From assembly GCA_026398735.1 (NCBI GenBank), contig JAPLSH010000006.1:1-64000 (forward strand): a stretch of DNA of 64,000 bases, in the 5' to 3' direction. This DNA comes from Pseudomonadota bacterium (GTDB lineage: Bacteria; Pseudomonadota; Gammaproteobacteria; Steroidobacterales; Steroidobacteraceae). Under the pieces are notes generated by a model. That model saw only the letters and a list, made by a program, of their open reading frames with translations, had not been told where the DNA came from and did not search any database. Both the position numbers and the translations under genes were made by a program. Positions 17,036 to 27,447 of this stretch are shown here, one piece after another (within the stretch, counting starts at the first letter, position 1; the number at the start of each line of letters is the position of its first letter).

Positions 17036-17746
17036 ATGACAATCGGGTTGGTCGGTCGCAAATGCGGCATGACGCGCGTGTTCACTGAAGCTGGCGAATC
17101 CGTGCCTGTCACGGTCGTGCAGGTGCTCGCCAATCGCGTCGCTCAAGTCAAGAATCCCGGCACCGACGGTTACCGGGCCGTGCAGCTCACGTACGGCAAG
17201 CGCCGTCAGGTGCTGCTGGGCAAGGCTGTCGCCGGTCACTACGCCAAGCTTGGTGTGGAGCCGGGTCGCTCGCTGGTCGAGTTCCGACTCGATGCGGTAG
17301 AGCACGCCGACATAGCTCCTGGCACCGAGTTCACCGCCGAGCTGTTCAAGGCCGGTCAGTTGGTCGATGTCACAGGCACGACCATCGGTAAGGGCTATGC
17401 CGGCGTCATGAAGCGCCACAACTTCCGCGGCGGTCCTGCCTCGCACGGTCACTCGGTCACGCATCGCGCGCCCGGTTCGATCGGTCAGCGCCAGACCCCG
17501 GGTCGCGTGTTCATCGGTAAGCGCATGTCGGGCCACATGGGTGTTGTCCGCCGCACCACCGAGAATTTGCGCGTCATCGAAATCGACGTTGCTCGCAACC
17601 TGCTGTTGATCAGCGGTGCGGTGCCAGGTTCCGAGGGCGGTGAAGTCATCGTTCGTCCGTCAGTCAAGGCAGCCCGCCTTGCCAAGCGCAAGTCGATTGC
17701 GCCGAGCAAGAAGGCCGATGCCAAGAAAGACGCTAAGAAGAAGTAA
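17036..17746 (+). CDS. rplC: 50S ribosomal protein L3 with lysine-rich tail
   Basis: This early-assembly protein reaches toward the peptidyl-transferase centre. Family motifs include [13 protein letters not shown] at the N-terminus and [20 protein letters not shown] in the loop that carries the methylatable glutamine. At 236 residues it exceeds the usual 206–215; the extra part is a basic C-terminal tail ending in alternating Lys/Ala/Asp ([12 protein letters not shown]). It heads the S10 cluster behind its own promoter. Confidence 0.97.
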   Translation: MTIGLVGRKCGMTRVFTEAGESVPVTVVQVLANRVAQVKNPGTDGYRAVQLTYGKRRQVLLGKAVAGHYAKLGVEPGRSLVEFRLDAVEHADIAPGTEFTAELFKAGQLVDVTGTTIGKGYAGVMKRHNFRGGPASHGHSVTHRAPGSIGQRQTPGRVFIGKRMSGHMGVVRRTTENLRVIEIDVARNLLLISGAVPGSEGGEVIVRPSVKAARLAKRKSIAPSKKADAKKDAKKK

Positions 17747-17755
17747 GGCTTGACC

Positions 17756-18361
17756 ATGAAGCTCAAGATTGCCAACGACGCTGCCGAGCTGGAAGTCTCC
17801 GACGAGACCTTCGGTTCGGCCTACAACGAGGCCCTGGTTCACCAGCTGGTCACCGCCTATATGGCCGGTGGACGTGCAGGCACCAAGCGCCAGAAGAGCC
17901 GTGCCGAAGTGCGCGGTGGCGGCAAGAAGCCGTGGGCCCAGAAGGGCACCGGTTCAGCCCGCGCCGGCTCCATCCGCAGCCCAATTTGGGTCGGTGGTGG
18001 TCGCGCTTTCGCTGCCCGTCCGCGCGACTTCACGCAGAAGCTCAATCGCAAGATGTACCGCGTCGGGCTGCGATCGATGCTGGGCCAGTTGGTTCGCACC
18101 GACCGCCTGATCGTCGCCACCGACGTCACAGTCGCCGAGGCCAAGACCAAGCTGCTGGTTCAAAAGCTGACTCAGATGTCTCTGAACAGCGTGTTGATTG
18201 TGGTGGAGGCGCAGGACGACAAGCTGACGCTCGCCGCCCGCAACCTTCCGTTCGTCGACGTGATCACGGTCGCCGGCGTTAATCCGGTCGCATTGGCCGC
18301 CTACGACAAGGTGCTGATCTCGGTCGGCGCTGTGAAGCTGCTTGAGGAGCGCCTGCAATGA
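17756..18361 (+). CDS. rplD: 50S ribosomal protein L4
   Basis: At 201 residues it equals the enterobacterial protein. L4 lines the nascent-peptide tunnel through a long extended loop, visible here as [21 protein letters not shown]-like sequence around residues 60–80. In enterobacteria it also represses the S10 operon and inhibits RNase E. ATG 17756 is preferred to the TTG at 17750. Its last bases overlap rplW by an ATGA junction. Confidence 0.97.
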   Translation: MKLKIANDAAELEVSDETFGSAYNEALVHQLVTAYMAGGRAGTKRQKSRAEVRGGGKKPWAQKGTGSARAGSIRSPIWVGGGRAFAARPRDFTQKLNRKMYRVGLRSMLGQLVRTDRLIVATDVTVAEAKTKLLVQKLTQMSLNSVLIVVEAQDDKLTLAARNLPFVDVITVAGVNPVALAAYDKVLISVGAVKLLEERLQ

Positions 18362-18666
18362 GCCAAGAGCGCCTGACTACCGTACTGATCGCGCCGCACA
18401 TCACCGAGAAGACTTCTCTGGCGATGGCCAACAACAATCAGTACGCCTTCCGCGTCCGTCGTGATGCCGACAAGACTGAGGTCAAGCAAGCTGTAGAGCT
18501 GATGTTTGACGTCAAGGTCGCGCGCGTTCAAGTGGTCAACGAGCCGGGTAAGACCCGTCGTTTCGGCAAGACCATTGGCCGCACTCAGGATTGGAAGAAG
18601 GCCTACGTCCGTTTGGCTCCCGGCCAAGCGATCGACTACGAGGCCCAGGCCCAGGTCAAGCGCTGA
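18358..18666 (+). CDS. rplW: 50S ribosomal protein L23
   Basis: This 102-residue protein surrounds the tunnel exit and docks trigger factor, SRP and the translocon. Recognised by [21 protein letters not shown] at the N-terminus and [20 protein letters not shown] in the loop. The four-base overlap with rplD points to translational coupling. Confidence 0.97.
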   Translation: MSQERLTTVLIAPHITEKTSLAMANNNQYAFRVRRDADKTEVKQAVELMFDVKVARVQVVNEPGKTRRFGKTIGRTQDWKKAYVRLAPGQAIDYEAQAQVKR

Positions 18667-18694
18667 TCGCGCCGCGACCCACAGGTAACCGAAA

Positions 18695-19519
18695 ATGGCA
18701 CTCATCAAGCTCAAACCCACATCCCCCGGCGCACGTTTCGTCGTCCGCGTGGATCGTTCGCACCTGCACAAGGGCGACCCGTATGCACCGCTGACTGTTC
18801 ACCAGAACAAGACCGGCGCGCGCAACCACTTCGGACGCATTACCACTCGTCACGTTGGCGGCGGTTCGCGTCAGAAGTACCGCATCATCGACTTCCGTCG
18901 CGACAAGGACGGCATTGTCGGCATCATCGAGACGGTTGAATACGATCCGAACCGTACCTGCCACATCGCGCTGGTCAAATACAGCGATGGTGAGCGCCGC
19001 TACATTCTTGCGACCAAGGGTCTCAAGGTTGGCGACGAGGTCCGCTCGGGCGCAGATTCGCCGATCAAGTCTGGCAACGCGATGGCGCTGCGCCATATCC
19101 CGGTCGGTTCGGTGGTGTGCAACGTTGAGATGAAGCCGGGCAAGGGTGGCCAGATCGCGCGTAGCGCGGGCGCCTCCGTCCAGTTCACCTCGCGTGAAGG
19201 CACCTACGCTTTTCTGCGACTAAGATCCGGTGAGACCCGCAAGGTTCACATCGATTGCCGCGCCACCCTTGGTGAGCTGAGCAACGATGAACATAACCTG
19301 CGCGTCTACGGTAAGGCCGGCGCAAAGCGCTGGCTCGGTATCCGCCCCACCGTTCGCGGTGTGGCGATGAACCCTGTTGACCATCCGCACGGTGGTGGCG
19401 AGGGTAAGCCTGGCCAAGGTAACCCGCACCCGGTATCGCCGTGGGGTTGGCAGACCAAGGGCAAGAAGACGCGCCGTAACAAGCGCACTAGCAGCATGAT
19501 CGTGCAGCGGAGGAAGTAA
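18695..19519 (+). CDS. rplB: 50S ribosomal protein L2
   Basis: This 274-residue protein is needed for subunit joining and peptidyl-transferase structure. The conserved C-terminal [22 protein letters not shown] carries the histidine linked to peptidyl-transferase activity. The [18 protein letters not shown] end is typical. The rpsS start follows three bases after the stop. Confidence 0.98.
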   Translation: MALIKLKPTSPGARFVVRVDRSHLHKGDPYAPLTVHQNKTGARNHFGRITTRHVGGGSRQKYRIIDFRRDKDGIVGIIETVEYDPNRTCHIALVKYSDGERRYILATKGLKVGDEVRSGADSPIKSGNAMALRHIPVGSVVCNVEMKPGKGGQIARSAGASVQFTSREGTYAFLRLRSGETRKVHIDCRATLGELSNDEHNLRVYGKAGAKRWLGIRPTVRGVAMNPVDHPHGGGEGKPGQGNPHPVSPWGWQTKGKKTRRNKRTSSMIVQRRK

Positions 19520-19522
19520 GCA

Positions 19523-19804
19523 GTGCCTCGTTCCCTCAGGAAGGGTCCTTTCGTCGACTTGCACCTTGCAAAAAAGGTTCAAGCCGCCGCAGCCCGCAAC
19601 GACCGCAAGCCGATCAAGACTTGGTCGCGCCGTTCAATGGTGCTCCCCGAGATGATCGGGCTCACCATCGCTGTGCATAACGGCAAGCAGCATCTGCCTG
19701 TTCTCGTCACCGAGAACATGGTGGGTCACAAGCTTGGTGAGTTCTCGCCCACGCGCACCTTTAAGGGGCACTCGGGCGACAAGAAAGTTTCGTCGTCGGA
19801 TTAA
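19523..19804 (+). CDS. rpsS: 30S ribosomal protein S19
   Basis: This 93-residue protein binds 16S rRNA in the 30S head with S13. It starts at a GTG (19523) preceded by GGAGGAAG overlapping the end of rpl[16 protein letters not shown] and the [16 protein letters not shown] block are diagnostic. rplV begins three bases after the stop. Confidence 0.97.
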   Translation: MPRSLRKGPFVDLHLAKKVQAAAARNDRKPIKTWSRRSMVLPEMIGLTIAVHNGKQHLPVLVTENMVGHKLGEFSPTRTFKGHSGDKKVSSSD

Positions 19805-19807
19805 GCC

Positions 19808-20149
19808 ATGCAAGTATTTGCTAAATACCGCTACGCACACATTTCCCCGCAGAAGTGCCGGCTCATCGCCGACGTTGTTCGCGGCAAGGAAGTTGGTCTC
19901 GCGCTGTCCACTCTTCGGTTCATGCCGAAAAAGGGTGCCGAGTTGGTGCTGAAGACTCTCGAGTCTGCAGTTGCCAACGCCGAGCACAATCACGGTGCCG
20001 ACATCGACGAACTCAAGATTTCACGCATCGAGATTGACGAAGCTCCGCAGCAGAAGCGTTTTGCCGCCCGTGCCAAGGGCCGCGGTACACGCATCGTGAA
20101 GCGCTCGAGTCATATCACGGTCCACGTCAGCGACGGCAGGAAGGAATAG
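19808..20149 (+). CDS. rplV: 50S ribosomal protein L22
   Basis: This 113-residue protein has a long beta-hairpin that forms, with L4, the narrowest part of the exit tunnel, where macrolide-resistance changes occur. The hairpin core [20 protein letters not shown] appears unaltered. The protein starts [19 protein letters not shown] in line with the family. Confidence 0.97.
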   Translation: MQVFAKYRYAHISPQKCRLIADVVRGKEVGLALSTLRFMPKKGAELVLKTLESAVANAEHNHGADIDELKISRIEIDEAPQQKRFAARAKGRGTRIVKRSSHITVHVSDGRKE

Positions 20150-20152
20150 CGA

Positions 20153-20851
20153 ATGGGCCAGAAGGTCAATCCGCTGGGCATACGCCTGGGAATCACCCGC
20201 GATTGGGTCTCCAAGTGGTATGCCGGCAAGAAGCAGTATCCGGCTCAGATTCTGGCGGACTTCCGGGTCCGCGAGTTCCTGCGCAAGCGTTTGGCCGAGG
20301 CTTCGGTCAGCCGTATTCATATCGAGCGCGCTGCTCGTAAGCTCAGCATCACCATTCACACGGCCCGTCCGGGCATCGTGATCGGTAAGAAGGGCGAGGA
20401 CATCGAGAAGCTGCGCGCTGAAACCAGCAAGCGTCTCGGTTTGCCGGTGGCCGATGTGCGCATCAACGTCGCCGAGATCCGCAAGCCGGAACTCGAGGCG
20501 CAGTTGGTTGCCGAGGGCATCGCGCAGCAGATTGAGAAGCGTGTGATGTTCCGTCGTGCCATGAAGCGCGCGGTTATGAGCACGATGCGCAGCGGTGCGC
20601 TGGGCGTGAAGATCCGGTTGTCGGGCCGTCTTAACGGTTCGGAAATCGCTCGCACCGAGCAGGTGCGCGAGGGTCGGATTCCGCTGCACACATTCCGCGC
20701 AGACATCGACTACGCCACTGCCGAGGCCCGTACGACCTACGGAATCATCGGTATCAAGGTGTGGATCTTCAAGGGCGAAGTCTTCGACCCGGTGGCGGAA
20801 GCTCCGGTTGAAGCTGTCGAGCCGGTAGCCGAGCAGACGGCTACGGCCTGA
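20153..20851 (+). CDS. rpsC: 30S ribosomal protein S3
   Basis: This 232-residue protein sits at the mRNA entry channel and contributes to its helicase activity. The KH-domain motif [15 protein letters not shown] lies near residues 78–92, and the C-terminal domain has [14 protein letters not shown]. The last 20 residues are Ala/Val/Glu-rich, as often seen in high-GC proteobacteria. Confidence 0.97.
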   Translation: MGQKVNPLGIRLGITRDWVSKWYAGKKQYPAQILADFRVREFLRKRLAEASVSRIHIERAARKLSITIHTARPGIVIGKKGEDIEKLRAETSKRLGLPVADVRINVAEIRKPELEAQLVAEGIAQQIEKRVMFRRAMKRAVMSTMRSGALGVKIRLSGRLNGSEIARTEQVREGRIPLHTFRADIDYATAEARTTYGIIGIKVWIFKGEVFDPVAEAPVEAVEPVAEQTATA

Positions 20852-20861
20852 GGAACAGGGA

Positions 20862-21275
20862 ATGTTGCAACCTAAGCGAACCAAGTTCCGCAAGCAGTTC
20901 AAGGGCCGTAATGCCGGCCTGGCTCATCGTGGCAGCACGGTGGCGTTCGGCGAGTTCGGCCTCAAGGCCACAGAGCGCGCCCGGATGACAGCCCGAGAGA
21001 TCGAAGCTGCCCGTCGTGCCATGGCTCGCGCCGTTAAGCGCGGCGGCCAGATCTGGGTTCGGGTATTTCCCGATGTCCCGGTCACCAGCAAGCCTCTTGA
21101 GGTTCGCATGGGCGCCGGTAAGGGCAACGTCGAGTACTGGATTGCCAAAGTGCAGCCCGGAAAGGTGTTGTTCGAGATGGAAGGCGTCACCGAGGCGCAG
21201 GCTCGCGAGGCTTTCCGCCTTGCTGGTGCCAAGTTGTCGGTGGCAACGATGTTCGTGAAGCGGCAGGTGCGCTGA
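20862..21275 (+). CDS. rplP: 50S ribosomal protein L16
   Basis: This 137-residue late-assembly protein contacts A-site tRNA and is needed for peptidyl-transferase activity. [17 protein letters not shown] and [13 protein letters not shown] match the family; the latter contains the arginine normally hydroxylated by YcfD. The TGA stop overlaps the rpmC ATG by one base. Confidence 0.97.
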   Translation: MLQPKRTKFRKQFKGRNAGLAHRGSTVAFGEFGLKATERARMTAREIEAARRAMARAVKRGGQIWVRVFPDVPVTSKPLEVRMGAGKGNVEYWIAKVQPGKVLFEMEGVTEAQAREAFRLAGAKLSVATMFVKRQVR

Positions 21276-21484
21276 TGAAAGCCAAGGAACTTCGCGGTAA
21301 GTCCGCAACAGAGCTCGGCGCCGAGTTGCTGGGTCTTCGCAAGGAGCAGTTTGCGCTGCGGCTTCAGCGTGCGACCGGCCAGGCCGTCAAGCCCGACCAG
21401 TTCAGCAAGGTCCGTCGCAGCATTGCGCGGTTAAAGACCATTCAGCGCGAGCTTAAGGCTGGCGCGACCGGAGAGAAGGCATGA
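21275..21484 (+). CDS. rpmC: 50S ribosomal protein L29
   Basis: This 69-residue two-helix protein lies next to L23 at the tunnel exit. It starts [15 protein letters not shown] and has the RLQRATGQ and [10 protein letters not shown] segments typical of L29. It is coupled at both ends: a TGATG overlap with rplP and an ATGA overlap with rpsQ. Confidence 0.96.
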   Translation: MKAKELRGKSATELGAELLGLRKEQFALRLQRATGQAVKPDQFSKVRRSIARLKTIQRELKAGATGEKA

Positions 21485-21762
21485 ATACGCCCGCCACCGA
21501 AGTGGTTGCCAAGGCAGCACGTACGCTGACTGGCAAGGTTGTCAGCGCTAAGACTGCCAAGACCATCGCTGTTGAGATCACTCGCGTGGTCAAGCATCCG
21601 ATGTACGGCAAGTACATGCGCCGCACAACGCGGCTTTTGGCCCACGATGAGGCCGGTGACGCTCGTGACGGGGATACGGTGCTTATTTCACCGTGCCGTC
21701 CGATGTCGCGCCGCAAGTCATGGCGTTTGGTTTCGGTCGTCGAACGCGGCGCCGCGGTCTGA
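21481..21762 (+). CDS. rpsQ: 30S ribosomal protein S17
   Basis: This 93-residue OB-fold protein is a primary 16S rRNA binder. [19 protein letters not shown] and the [11 protein letters not shown] loop are characteristic. It has about nine more N-terminal residues than the enterobacterial protein. It overlaps rpmC by four bases. Confidence 0.96.
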   Translation: MNTPATEVVAKAARTLTGKVVSAKTAKTIAVEITRVVKHPMYGKYMRRTTRLLAHDEAGDARDGDTVLISPCRPMSRRKSWRLVSVVERGAAV

Positions 21763-21781
21763 TTTTCGAGGCAGGTTCAAG

Positions 21782-22150
21782 ATGATTCAGATGCGCACGT
21801 TGCTCCATGCCGCTGATAACAGCGGCGCCAAGACCTTGATGTGTATCAAGGTCCTCGGCGGCTCTCATCGTCGCTATGCGTCCGTCGGTGACGTCATTAA
21901 GGTGAGCGTCAAAGATGCGATTCCGCGTGGCAAGGTTAAGAAGGGCGAGGTCTATGATGCCGTGGTCGTGCGTACCGCTTTCGGTGTGCGTCGTCCGGAC
22001 GGCTCTCTGATCCGCTTCGATGGCAACGCCGCGGTGTTGCTCAACCAGAAGCTCGAGCCCATCGGGACGCGCATCTTCGGACCGGTCACGCGTGAACTGC
22101 GCAATGCCCGTTTCATGAAGATCATCTCGCTGGCCCCCGAGGTCCTTTGA
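21782..22150 (+). CDS. rplN: 50S ribosomal protein L14
   Basis: This 122-residue intersubunit-bridge protein is also the docking site of the silencing factor RsfS, which is encoded at 54699 in this window. [17 protein letters not shown] and the [12 protein letters not shown] segment are diagnostic. ATG 21782 was chosen; the upstream open frame overlaps rpsQ. Confidence 0.97.
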   Translation: MIQMRTLLHAADNSGAKTLMCIKVLGGSHRRYASVGDVIKVSVKDAIPRGKVKKGEVYDAVVVRTAFGVRRPDGSLIRFDGNAAVLLNQKLEPIGTRIFGPVTRELRNARFMKIISLAPEVL

Positions 22151-22160
22151 GGTTTTCCAC

Positions 22161-22478
22161 ATGAACAGACTCCGTAAAGGCGACCAAGTCGTCGTAATTT
22201 CGGGCCGGGACAAGGGTCGCAAGGGCGCCATTGTTCAGGTGCTGGCCAATGGGAAGGTGCTCGTAGAGGGCATTAACCTGGCGAAGAAGCACCAGCGTCC
22301 CAATCCGCAGCGGCAGGTGCAGGGCGGCATTCTTGAAAAAGAAATGCCCCTGGATCCGTCTAACGTTGCCATCGTCAACGCCACGACAGGTAAGGCCGAG
22401 CGTATCGGCTTCAAGACCCTGGCGGATGGCAAGAAGGTGCGCTTCCTCAAGTCGAACGACGAAGTGCTAGACGCATAG
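22161..22478 (+). CDS. rplX: 50S ribosomal protein L24
   Basis: This 105-residue assembly-initiator protein binds domain I of 23S rRNA. The KOW motif [21 protein letters not shown] is at residues 7–27, followed by KGEV-type strands and [13 protein letters not shown] near the end. It begins the spc group together with rplN. Confidence 0.97.
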   Translation: MNRLRKGDQVVVISGRDKGRKGAIVQVLANGKVLVEGINLAKKHQRPNPQRQVQGGILEKEMPLDPSNVAIVNATTGKAERIGFKTLADGKKVRFLKSNDEVLDA

Positions 22479-22495
22479 GCATTGGCAGGAAGAAC

Positions 22496-23035
22496 ATGAG
22501 CAGGCTCCAGCAATATTATCGTGACACCGTCGTTCCTCGCCTCCGGCAGGATCTGGCGCTGACGAATCCGATGCAGGTCCCCAAGATCACCAAGATCACG
22601 GTGAACATGGGTGTTGGCGAAGCCGTTGCTGACCGTAAGGTCGTCGACGCAGCCGCCAGCGACCTGGGCAAGATCACTGGCCAGAAGCCTTTGATCACCA
22701 AGTCGCGCAAGGCAATTGCGGCGTTCAAGCTGCGCGAGGGCTTGCCGATTGGTTGCAAAGTCACGCTGCGTGGCGAGCGTATGTACGAATTCTTGGATCG
22801 TCTCATCACTGTGGCGATGCCCCGAATCCGTGACTTCCGTGGTGTGTCTGCCCGTGCCTTTGATGGCCGTGGTAACTACACCTTGGGAATCAAGGAACAG
22901 ATCATTTTCCCCGAGATCCAGTACGACGCAATTGACCAATTGCGTGGCATGGATATCACCATTACGACGACAGCCGTGGACAACGAGCAGGGTCGTGCGT
23001 TGCTGGAAGCTTTCAACTTCCCGTTCCGCAAGTAA
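22496..23035 (+). CDS. rplE: 50S ribosomal protein L5
   Basis: This 179-residue 5S rRNA-binding protein contacts P-site tRNA and S13 across the subunit interface. Motifs [10 protein letters not shown] near residue 37, [18 protein letters not shown] and the [18 protein letters not shown] region all match the family, and the length is standard. Confidence 0.98.
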   Translation: MSRLQQYYRDTVVPRLRQDLALTNPMQVPKITKITVNMGVGEAVADRKVVDAAASDLGKITGQKPLITKSRKAIAAFKLREGLPIGCKVTLRGERMYEFLDRLITVAMPRIRDFRGVSARAFDGRGNYTLGIKEQIIFPEIQYDAIDQLRGMDITITTTAVDNEQGRALLEAFNFPFRK

Positions 23036-23069
23036 GCACTCGACAGAACTGGCAACGAGGATAGACCGG

Positions 23070-23375
23070 ATGGCCAAGACAAATATGGTCGAGCGCGACA
23101 AGCGCCGTGCACGCACCGTGCAGAAGTACGCCGTCAAGCGCGCCGAGCTTAAAGAGCTCATTCGCGCTCCGGCTACCTCTCCCGAGGCGCGTGTCGAAGC
23201 CCAGGAGAAGCTGCAGTCGCTGCCGCGTGACGCGAGTCCCTCGCGCATGCGCAACCGTTGCGCATTGACGGGTCGTTCGCGCGGTGTATACCGCAAGTTC
23301 GGCCTGGCCCGTACCAAGATTCGTGAAGCCGCTAACCGCGGCGAGATCCCCGGCCTCGTTAAGGCGAGCTGGTAG
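23070..23375 (+). CDS. rpsN: 30S ribosomal protein S14 (zinc-free form)
   Basis: This 101-residue protein is the long C-minus type: it lacks the CxxC…CxxC zinc knuckle of the short paralogue. The [23 protein letters not shown] core and the [11 protein letters not shown] end are diagnostic. ATG 23070 ([15 protein letters not shown]) was taken; the longer open frame overlaps rplE. A GAGG is visible 12 bases before the start. Confidence 0.96.
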   Translation: MAKTNMVERDKRRARTVQKYAVKRAELKELIRAPATSPEARVEAQEKLQSLPRDASPSRMRNRCALTGRSRGVYRKFGLARTKIREAANRGEIPGLVKASW

Positions 23376-23388
23376 GAGGCACTGCAAG

Positions 23389-23784
23389 ATGAGCATGACT
23401 GATCCTGTTGCCGACCTGCTGACCCGTATTCGTAACGGGCAAAGAGCTGGCAAGACGCATGTGAGCCTTGATTCGTCCAAGATCAAGACCGCCATCGTGC
23501 GCGTCCTGAAGGACGAAGGCTATGTAGCGGATTTCCATATCGATGGCGATGTGGCAAAACCGAGACTCACTATTGACCTTAAATACTTCGAGGGGCGTCC
23601 GGTTATCGACCGCCTTGAGAGGGTGAGTCGTCCTGGCCTGCGTATTTATCGCGGCCAGACCGAACTGCCCAAGGTGCTCGGCGGCATGGGGACGGTAATC
23701 GTCTCTACCCCGCGGGGCGTAATGACCGACCGCCAGGCCCGTGCAATCGGCCAGGGCGGCGAAGTTCTCTGCATCGTGGCCTGA
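23389..23784 (+). CDS. rpsH: 30S ribosomal protein S8
   Basis: This 131-residue protein binds the 16S central domain and, in enterobacteria, represses the spc operon by binding the rplE leader. [20 protein letters not shown] starts the protein and GEVLCIVA ends it. ATG 23389 has AGGAGG nine bases upstream; the alternative ATG at 23395 would be too far from it. Confidence 0.97.
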   Translation: MSMTDPVADLLTRIRNGQRAGKTHVSLDSSKIKTAIVRVLKDEGYVADFHIDGDVAKPRLTIDLKYFEGRPVIDRLERVSRPGLRIYRGQTELPKVLGGMGTVIVSTPRGVMTDRQARAIGQGGEVLCIVA

Positions 23785-23815
23785 TCGGCCAAGAAGCGAA
23801 TCAAGGGTTTAAAGC

Positions 23816-24280
23816 ATGTCGCGCGTAGCCAAACGACCGGTTCCCCTGCCTCAGGGTGTCACCGCCACGATTTCGCCCACTGGCGTCACCCTCAAGGGTG
23901 CCAAGGGCACGCTCAGCGTGTCGCTTGCCAAGGGTATTTCGGTGGTCGAAGAAGCCAAAGAGCTGAAGGTGGTGTTCGACGCCGCTGCAGGCACTGCGGC
24001 GCTGGCGGGGTCCACCCGTGCTCACCTGGCCAACATGGTCAATGGTGTGACGGTGGGATATCCTCTGGGCTTCTCGCACGCGGTTGTCGTCGATATTCCG
24101 GAAGGCATCACGATCGAGGCGCCGACGCAGACCGAGGTGCTCATCAAGGGCATCGACCGTCAGCGGGTGGGCCAGATTGCCGCCGAGATCCGCAGCATAC
24201 GTCCGCCGGAACCCTACAAGGGTAAAGGCGTGAAGTATTCCGACGAGAAGATCGTCATCAAGGAAGGCAAGAAGAAGTAG
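23816..24280 (+). CDS. rplF: 50S ribosomal protein L6 with an internal deletion
   Basis: L6 lies at the base of the stalk near the sarcin–ricin loop. The N-terminal domain ([15 protein letters not shown]) and the C-terminal [17 protein letters not shown] and [10 protein letters not shown]-type end (here [16 protein letters not shown]) are clear. The protein is only 154 residues, about 22 short of the usual 175–178. All the missing residues come from one place: after GVTVGYP at residues 77–83 the sequence resumes directly with LGFSH. The absent stretch normally holds the LELVGVGYRA strand at the start of the second domain. The frame is kept across the junction near 24056–24067. The identity is secure; whether the deletion is biological is open. 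Confidence 0.93.
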   Translation: MSRVAKRPVPLPQGVTATISPTGVTLKGAKGTLSVSLAKGISVVEEAKELKVVFDAAAGTAALAGSTRAHLANMVNGVTVGYPLGFSHAVVVDIPEGITIEAPTQTEVLIKGIDRQRVGQIAAEIRSIRPPEPYKGKGVKYSDEKIVIKEGKKK

Positions 24281-24297
24281 CGCGAGGACTTTCGAGT

Positions 24298-24657
24298 ATG
24301 ACGATTTCCACGAAAGACCGCCGGGTTCGGCGAGCCACCAAAACCCGCGCGCATATCCGCGAGCTGGGTGTTGCGCGGCTGACTGTGCATCGCTCCGCCC
24401 AGCATATTTATGCTCAGGTGTTCGATTCGCAGGGTTCCAAGGTGTTGGTGTCCGCGTCGACGCTGCAGGATGCGGTTGCTGAGGGCCTCACCGGCACCGG
24501 CAACGTTGATGCTGCCAAGGCCGTCGGCAAGGCAATTGCCGAGCGCGCGCGGGCCGCAGGCATTGAAAAGGTTGCGTTTGATCGCTCCGGTTTCCGCTAT
24601 CACGGCCGCGTTAAGGCGCTGGCTGATGCGGCACGCGAAGCTGGTCTCGAGTTCTAA
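24298..24657 (+). CDS. rplR: 50S ribosomal protein L18
   Basis: This 119-residue protein attaches 5S rRNA to the large subunit. [17 protein letters not shown] near residues 28–44 and [20 protein letters not shown] near the C-terminus match the family. An N-terminal basic arm ([17 protein letters not shown]) is present. Confidence 0.97.
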   Translation: MTISTKDRRVRRATKTRAHIRELGVARLTVHRSAQHIYAQVFDSQGSKVLVSASTLQDAVAEGLTGTGNVDAAKAVGKAIAERARAAGIEKVAFDRSGFRYHGRVKALADAAREAGLEF

Positions 24658-24674
24658 TCCAGGCGGTACAGCAG

Positions 24675-25181
24675 ATGGCAAGACCTGACAAAAATCAGAG
24701 CGCAGACGAGTTCACTGAGAAGCTCGTTGCGGTCAACCGTACCTCCAAGACGGTCAAGGGCGGACGCCAATTCGGCTTCACGGCTCTGACAGTCGTGGGT
24801 GACGGTGCCGGGCGCGTTGGATTCGGTTTCGGTAAGGCCCGCGAGGTCCCCGTTGCCATTTCCAAGGCGATGGCCCAGGCCCGCAAGAATTTGGTCTCGG
24901 TTTCGCTCAACCGCGACACCCTGCACTACGCAGTGCGCGGCACCCACGGTGCGACGCGCGTGTTGATGCAGCCCGCTTCCGGCGGTACCGGCGTCATCGC
25001 TGGTGGTGGCATGCGCGCAGTGCTTGAGTGCGCTGGCGTTCGCAACGTTCTGGCCAAGAGCTACGGTTCGCGTAACCCGATCAACGTCGTTCGCGCCACG
25101 GTTAAGGCGCTGGCTGACGTGCGTTCGCCCGCGAACATCGCCGCCAAGCGCGGCAAGACGCTTGAAGAGATCACGGGCTGA
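24675..25181 (+). CDS. rpsE: 30S ribosomal protein S5
   Basis: This 168-residue protein works in decoding fidelity and the mRNA entry channel. The double-stranded-RNA-binding-like domain [19 protein letters not shown] is followed by [11 protein letters not shown] and the [16 protein letters not shown] block. No change is evident in the loop associated with spectinomycin resistance. Confidence 0.97.
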   Translation: MARPDKNQSADEFTEKLVAVNRTSKTVKGGRQFGFTALTVVGDGAGRVGFGFGKAREVPVAISKAMAQARKNLVSVSLNRDTLHYAVRGTHGATRVLMQPASGGTGVIAGGGMRAVLECAGVRNVLAKSYGSRNPINVVRATVKALADVRSPANIAAKRGKTLEEITG

Positions 25182-25186
25182 TTACC

Positions 25187-25387
25187 ATGGAAATCAACGC
25201 CAATTCCCCGAAGCTGAAAGTCACGCTCGTCAAGAGCATCCATGGACAGCTTCAGAACATCGTGTCGTCGGTGCGTGGCCTCGGCCTGCGTCGTCCTCAC
25301 CATTCCGTCACCGTGGCAAACACGGTTGAGAATCGCGGCATGATCCACACCGCGACGCATTTGCTGAAAGTTGAAGAGGCGCAGTGA
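25187..25387 (+). CDS. rpmD: 50S ribosomal protein L30
   Basis: This 66-residue protein has the family core [12 protein letters not shown] and [13 protein letters not shown]. About five extra residues lie at the N-terminus. The TGA stop shares a base with the rplO ATG. Confidence 0.95.
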   Translation: MEINANSPKLKVTLVKSIHGQLQNIVSSVRGLGLRRPHHSVTVANTVENRGMIHTATHLLKVEEAQ

Positions 25388-25836
25388 TGAGACTCAACAC
25401 GATCAAGCCCGGTGAGGGTTCGAAGCGCGCTCCGTTGCGCGTGGGTCGCGGCGCCTCGGCCGGCCAGGGCAAGACCTCTGGCCGCGGTGTCAAGGGTCAG
25501 CGCGCTCGCAAGGGCGGCTACCATAAGGTCGGCTTCGAGGGCGGCCAGATGCCGTTGCAGCGTCGCCTTCCCAAGGTCGGCTTCCGCTCCAAGATGAAGG
25601 CTACCCGTGCAGAGGTTCGCCTCAGCGAGTTGGCCAAGGTCAAGGGCGACATCATTGATCTGGCGGCCCTTAAGGCATCGGGCGTTGTTCCGGTGTTTGC
25701 GCTGCAGGCCAAGGTTGTGCTGTCCGGCACCATCGAACGCGCGGTCACGCTGCGTGGCGTCGGTGCAACCAAGGGTGCCTTGGCTGCCATTACGGCTGCC
25801 GGTGGCACCGTTGAAGCGGCTGCTGAGAAGGCATAA
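25387..25836 (+). CDS. rplO: 50S ribosomal protein L15
   Basis: This 149-residue protein threads an extended glycine/arginine-rich arm into the large subunit. The N-terminal [20 protein letters not shown] and the [12 protein letters not shown] segment are diagnostic. ATG 25387 is preferred to the GTG at 25384; both overlap the rpmD stop. Confidence 0.96.
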   Translation: MRLNTIKPGEGSKRAPLRVGRGASAGQGKTSGRGVKGQRARKGGYHKVGFEGGQMPLQRRLPKVGFRSKMKATRAEVRLSELAKVKGDIIDLAALKASGVVPVFALQAKVVLSGTIERAVTLRGVGATKGALAAITAAGGTVEAAAEKA

Positions 25837-25847
25837 AGCACACTTAG

Positions 25848-27203
25848 ATGGCCAGTCAGTCCGCAATGAACCCGGCAAGCGCACTTGGTGACGCATCTCG
25901 CTTCGGCGAGATTCGCGGCCGCTTGCTGTTCTTGATCGGGGCGCTGATTGTCTATCGCACCGGAACGTTCATTCCGGTTCCCGGCATCGACCCTGACCAA
26001 GTGGCCCGGTTGTTCAGTGATCAATCCGGCACCATCTTGGGCATCGTGAACATGTTCTCCGGTGGCGCGCTGTCGCGGTTTTCAATCTTTGCGATGGGCG
26101 TGATGCCCTACATCTCTGCCTCTATCATCATTCAGATGATGGGCATGGTTGTGCCGCAGCTGATGGAATGGCGCAAAGAAGGCGAGGCCGGCAAGCGCAA
26201 GATGACTCAGGTCACGCGCTACAGCACGGTGGTGCTGGCACTGTTTCAGTCGTTTGCTGCCGCAGCTGCGTTGCAGTCGCAAAACGTCGTGGTATCTCCT
26301 GGCGTGTTTCAGTGGCTGGTTCCTGCGACCATCACCATGACTACCGGCACGATGTTTCTGATGTGGCTTGGTGAGCAGATCACTGAGCGCGGCATCGGCA
26401 ACGGCATCTCAATGATTATCTTGGTTGGCATTCTTGCTGGCATACCTTCAGCGGTTGGTACCACGCTGGAGCAGGTGAGCACCGGTGAGATGGCTGCGCC
26501 GTTCTTCATCCTGCTGATGGTTGTCATTGTGGCGGTTACCGGCTTCTGCGTATTCGTTGAGAAGGCCCAGCGCCGCATCACCGTCAATTACGCCAAGCGT
26601 CAGGTGGGCCGCAAGATGTACGGCGGCCAGACTAGCCATCTGCCCTTCAAGCTGAACATGTCCGGCGTGATCCCTCCGATCTTCGCTTCGAGCTTGCTGT
26701 TGTTCCCCGCAACCATCGCCAGCTTTCTGGGCGCCAACAGCGAGTCTGCTGTTGCACAGGTTCTGCAGGGCATCTCGACTTCGCTGGGTTACGGGCAGCC
26801 TCTGCATTTGGTTTTGTACGCCGCACTCATCGTGTTCTTCTGCTTTTTCTATACCGCGCTTGTGTTCAATGCGCGCGATACGGCAGAGAACCTTAAAAAG
26901 TCCGGTGCATTTATTCCTGGCATCCGCCCGGGTCAGCACACGGGCGAGTACATCGACAAGGTGCTCACGCGGCTGACGCTGTGGGGCGCAATTTATATCG
27001 CAGGCGTCTGCCTGTTGCCCGAGACGCTCATGGCGTCGAGGGGTGTTCCGTTCCAGTTCGGCGGCACGTCGCTGCTGATCGTGGTGGTAGTGGTGATGGA
27101 CTTCGGTGCGCAGTTACAAGCGCACATGATGTCGCACCATTATCCGGGGCTGATGAAGAAGGCGAACCTGCTCGGTGCAGGCCGCAATGGCACCGGCAGT
27201 TGA
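25848..27203 (+). CDS. secY: Preprotein translocase subunit SecY
   Basis: This 451-residue inner-membrane protein is the protein-conducting channel and partners SecE (287–667). About ten hydrophobic spans are visible. The plug/first-span region reads [20 protein letters not shown], and the cytoplasmic loop [19 protein letters not shown], used for ribosome and SecA docking, is conserved. Length is slightly above the enterobacterial 443. It lies in its standard spc-operon position between rplO and rpmJ. Confidence 0.98.
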   Translation: MASQSAMNPASALGDASRFGEIRGRLLFLIGALIVYRTGTFIPVPGIDPDQVARLFSDQSGTILGIVNMFSGGALSRFSIFAMGVMPYISASIIIQMMGMVVPQLMEWRKEGEAGKRKMTQVTRYSTVVLALFQSFAAAAALQSQNVVVSPGVFQWLVPATITMTTGTMFLMWLGEQITERGIGNGISMIILVGILAGIPSAVGTTLEQVSTGEMAAPFFILLMVVIVAVTGFCVFVEKAQRRITVNYAKRQVGRKMYGGQTSHLPFKLNMSGVIPPIFASSLLLFPATIASFLGANSESAVAQVLQGISTSLGYGQPLHLVLYAALIVFFCFFYTALVFNARDTAENLKKSGAFIPGIRPGQHTGEYIDKVLTRLTLWGAIYIAGVCLLPETLMASRGVPFQFGGTSLLIVVVVVMDFGAQLQAHMMSHHYPGLMKKANLLGAGRNGTGS

Positions 27204-27242
27204 TGGCCCGGTCGCAAAGATGGGTCAACGAGGGTTTCGACT

Positions 27243-27359
27243 ATGAAGGTACGTCCGTCCGTCAAGAAGATCTGCAAGAACTGCAAGATCGTGCGCCGTC
27301 GGGGAGTGGTCTATGTGATCTGCTCAACCGATACGCGGCACAAGCAGCGTCAGGGCTAA
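27243..27359 (+). CDS. rpmJ: 50S ribosomal protein L36 (zinc-binding form)
   Basis: This 38-residue protein reads [20 protein letters not shown] at the N-terminus and ends TRHKQRQG. Cys11, Cys14, Cys27 and His33 form the usual zinc site, so this is the C-plus type. It sits between secY and rpsM as expected. It is too short for most gene finders at default length limits. Confidence 0.96.
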   Translation: MKVRPSVKKICKNCKIVRRRGVVYVICSTDTRHKQRQG

Positions 27360-27386
27360 GGGCCCGGCACTGTTTTGGCAACGACG

Positions 27387-27414
27387 TTGATTTAATGATG
27401 TTTCCACGTAGAAT
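27387..27414 (+). promoter_or_regulatory. Possible sigma70 promoter of the alpha operon
   Basis: TTGATT (27387–27392) and TAGAAT (27409–27414) are 16 bases apart in the 88-base rpmJ–rpsM gap. Start would be near 27421, giving a leader of about 27 bases and an extra entry point for rpsM–rpsK–rpsD–rpoA–rplQ. Confidence 0.55.
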
Positions 27415-27435
27415 GCCGCGCCTTTCCAGCGGCAT
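27413..27435 (+). promoter_or_regulatory. Hairpin before rpsM
   Basis: ATGCCGC (27413–27419) pairs perfectly with GCGGCAT (27429–27435) around a nine-base loop. It ends 12 bases before the rpsM ATG, next to GGGGCGAG, its ribosome site. The position corresponds to the S4-controlled alpha-operon leader, but the element is shorter than the enterobacterial pseudoknot. It also overlaps the predicted -10, so it would form only on read-through transcripts from the spc operon. Confidence 0.4.
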
Positions 27436-27447
27436 CGGGGCGAGCAG

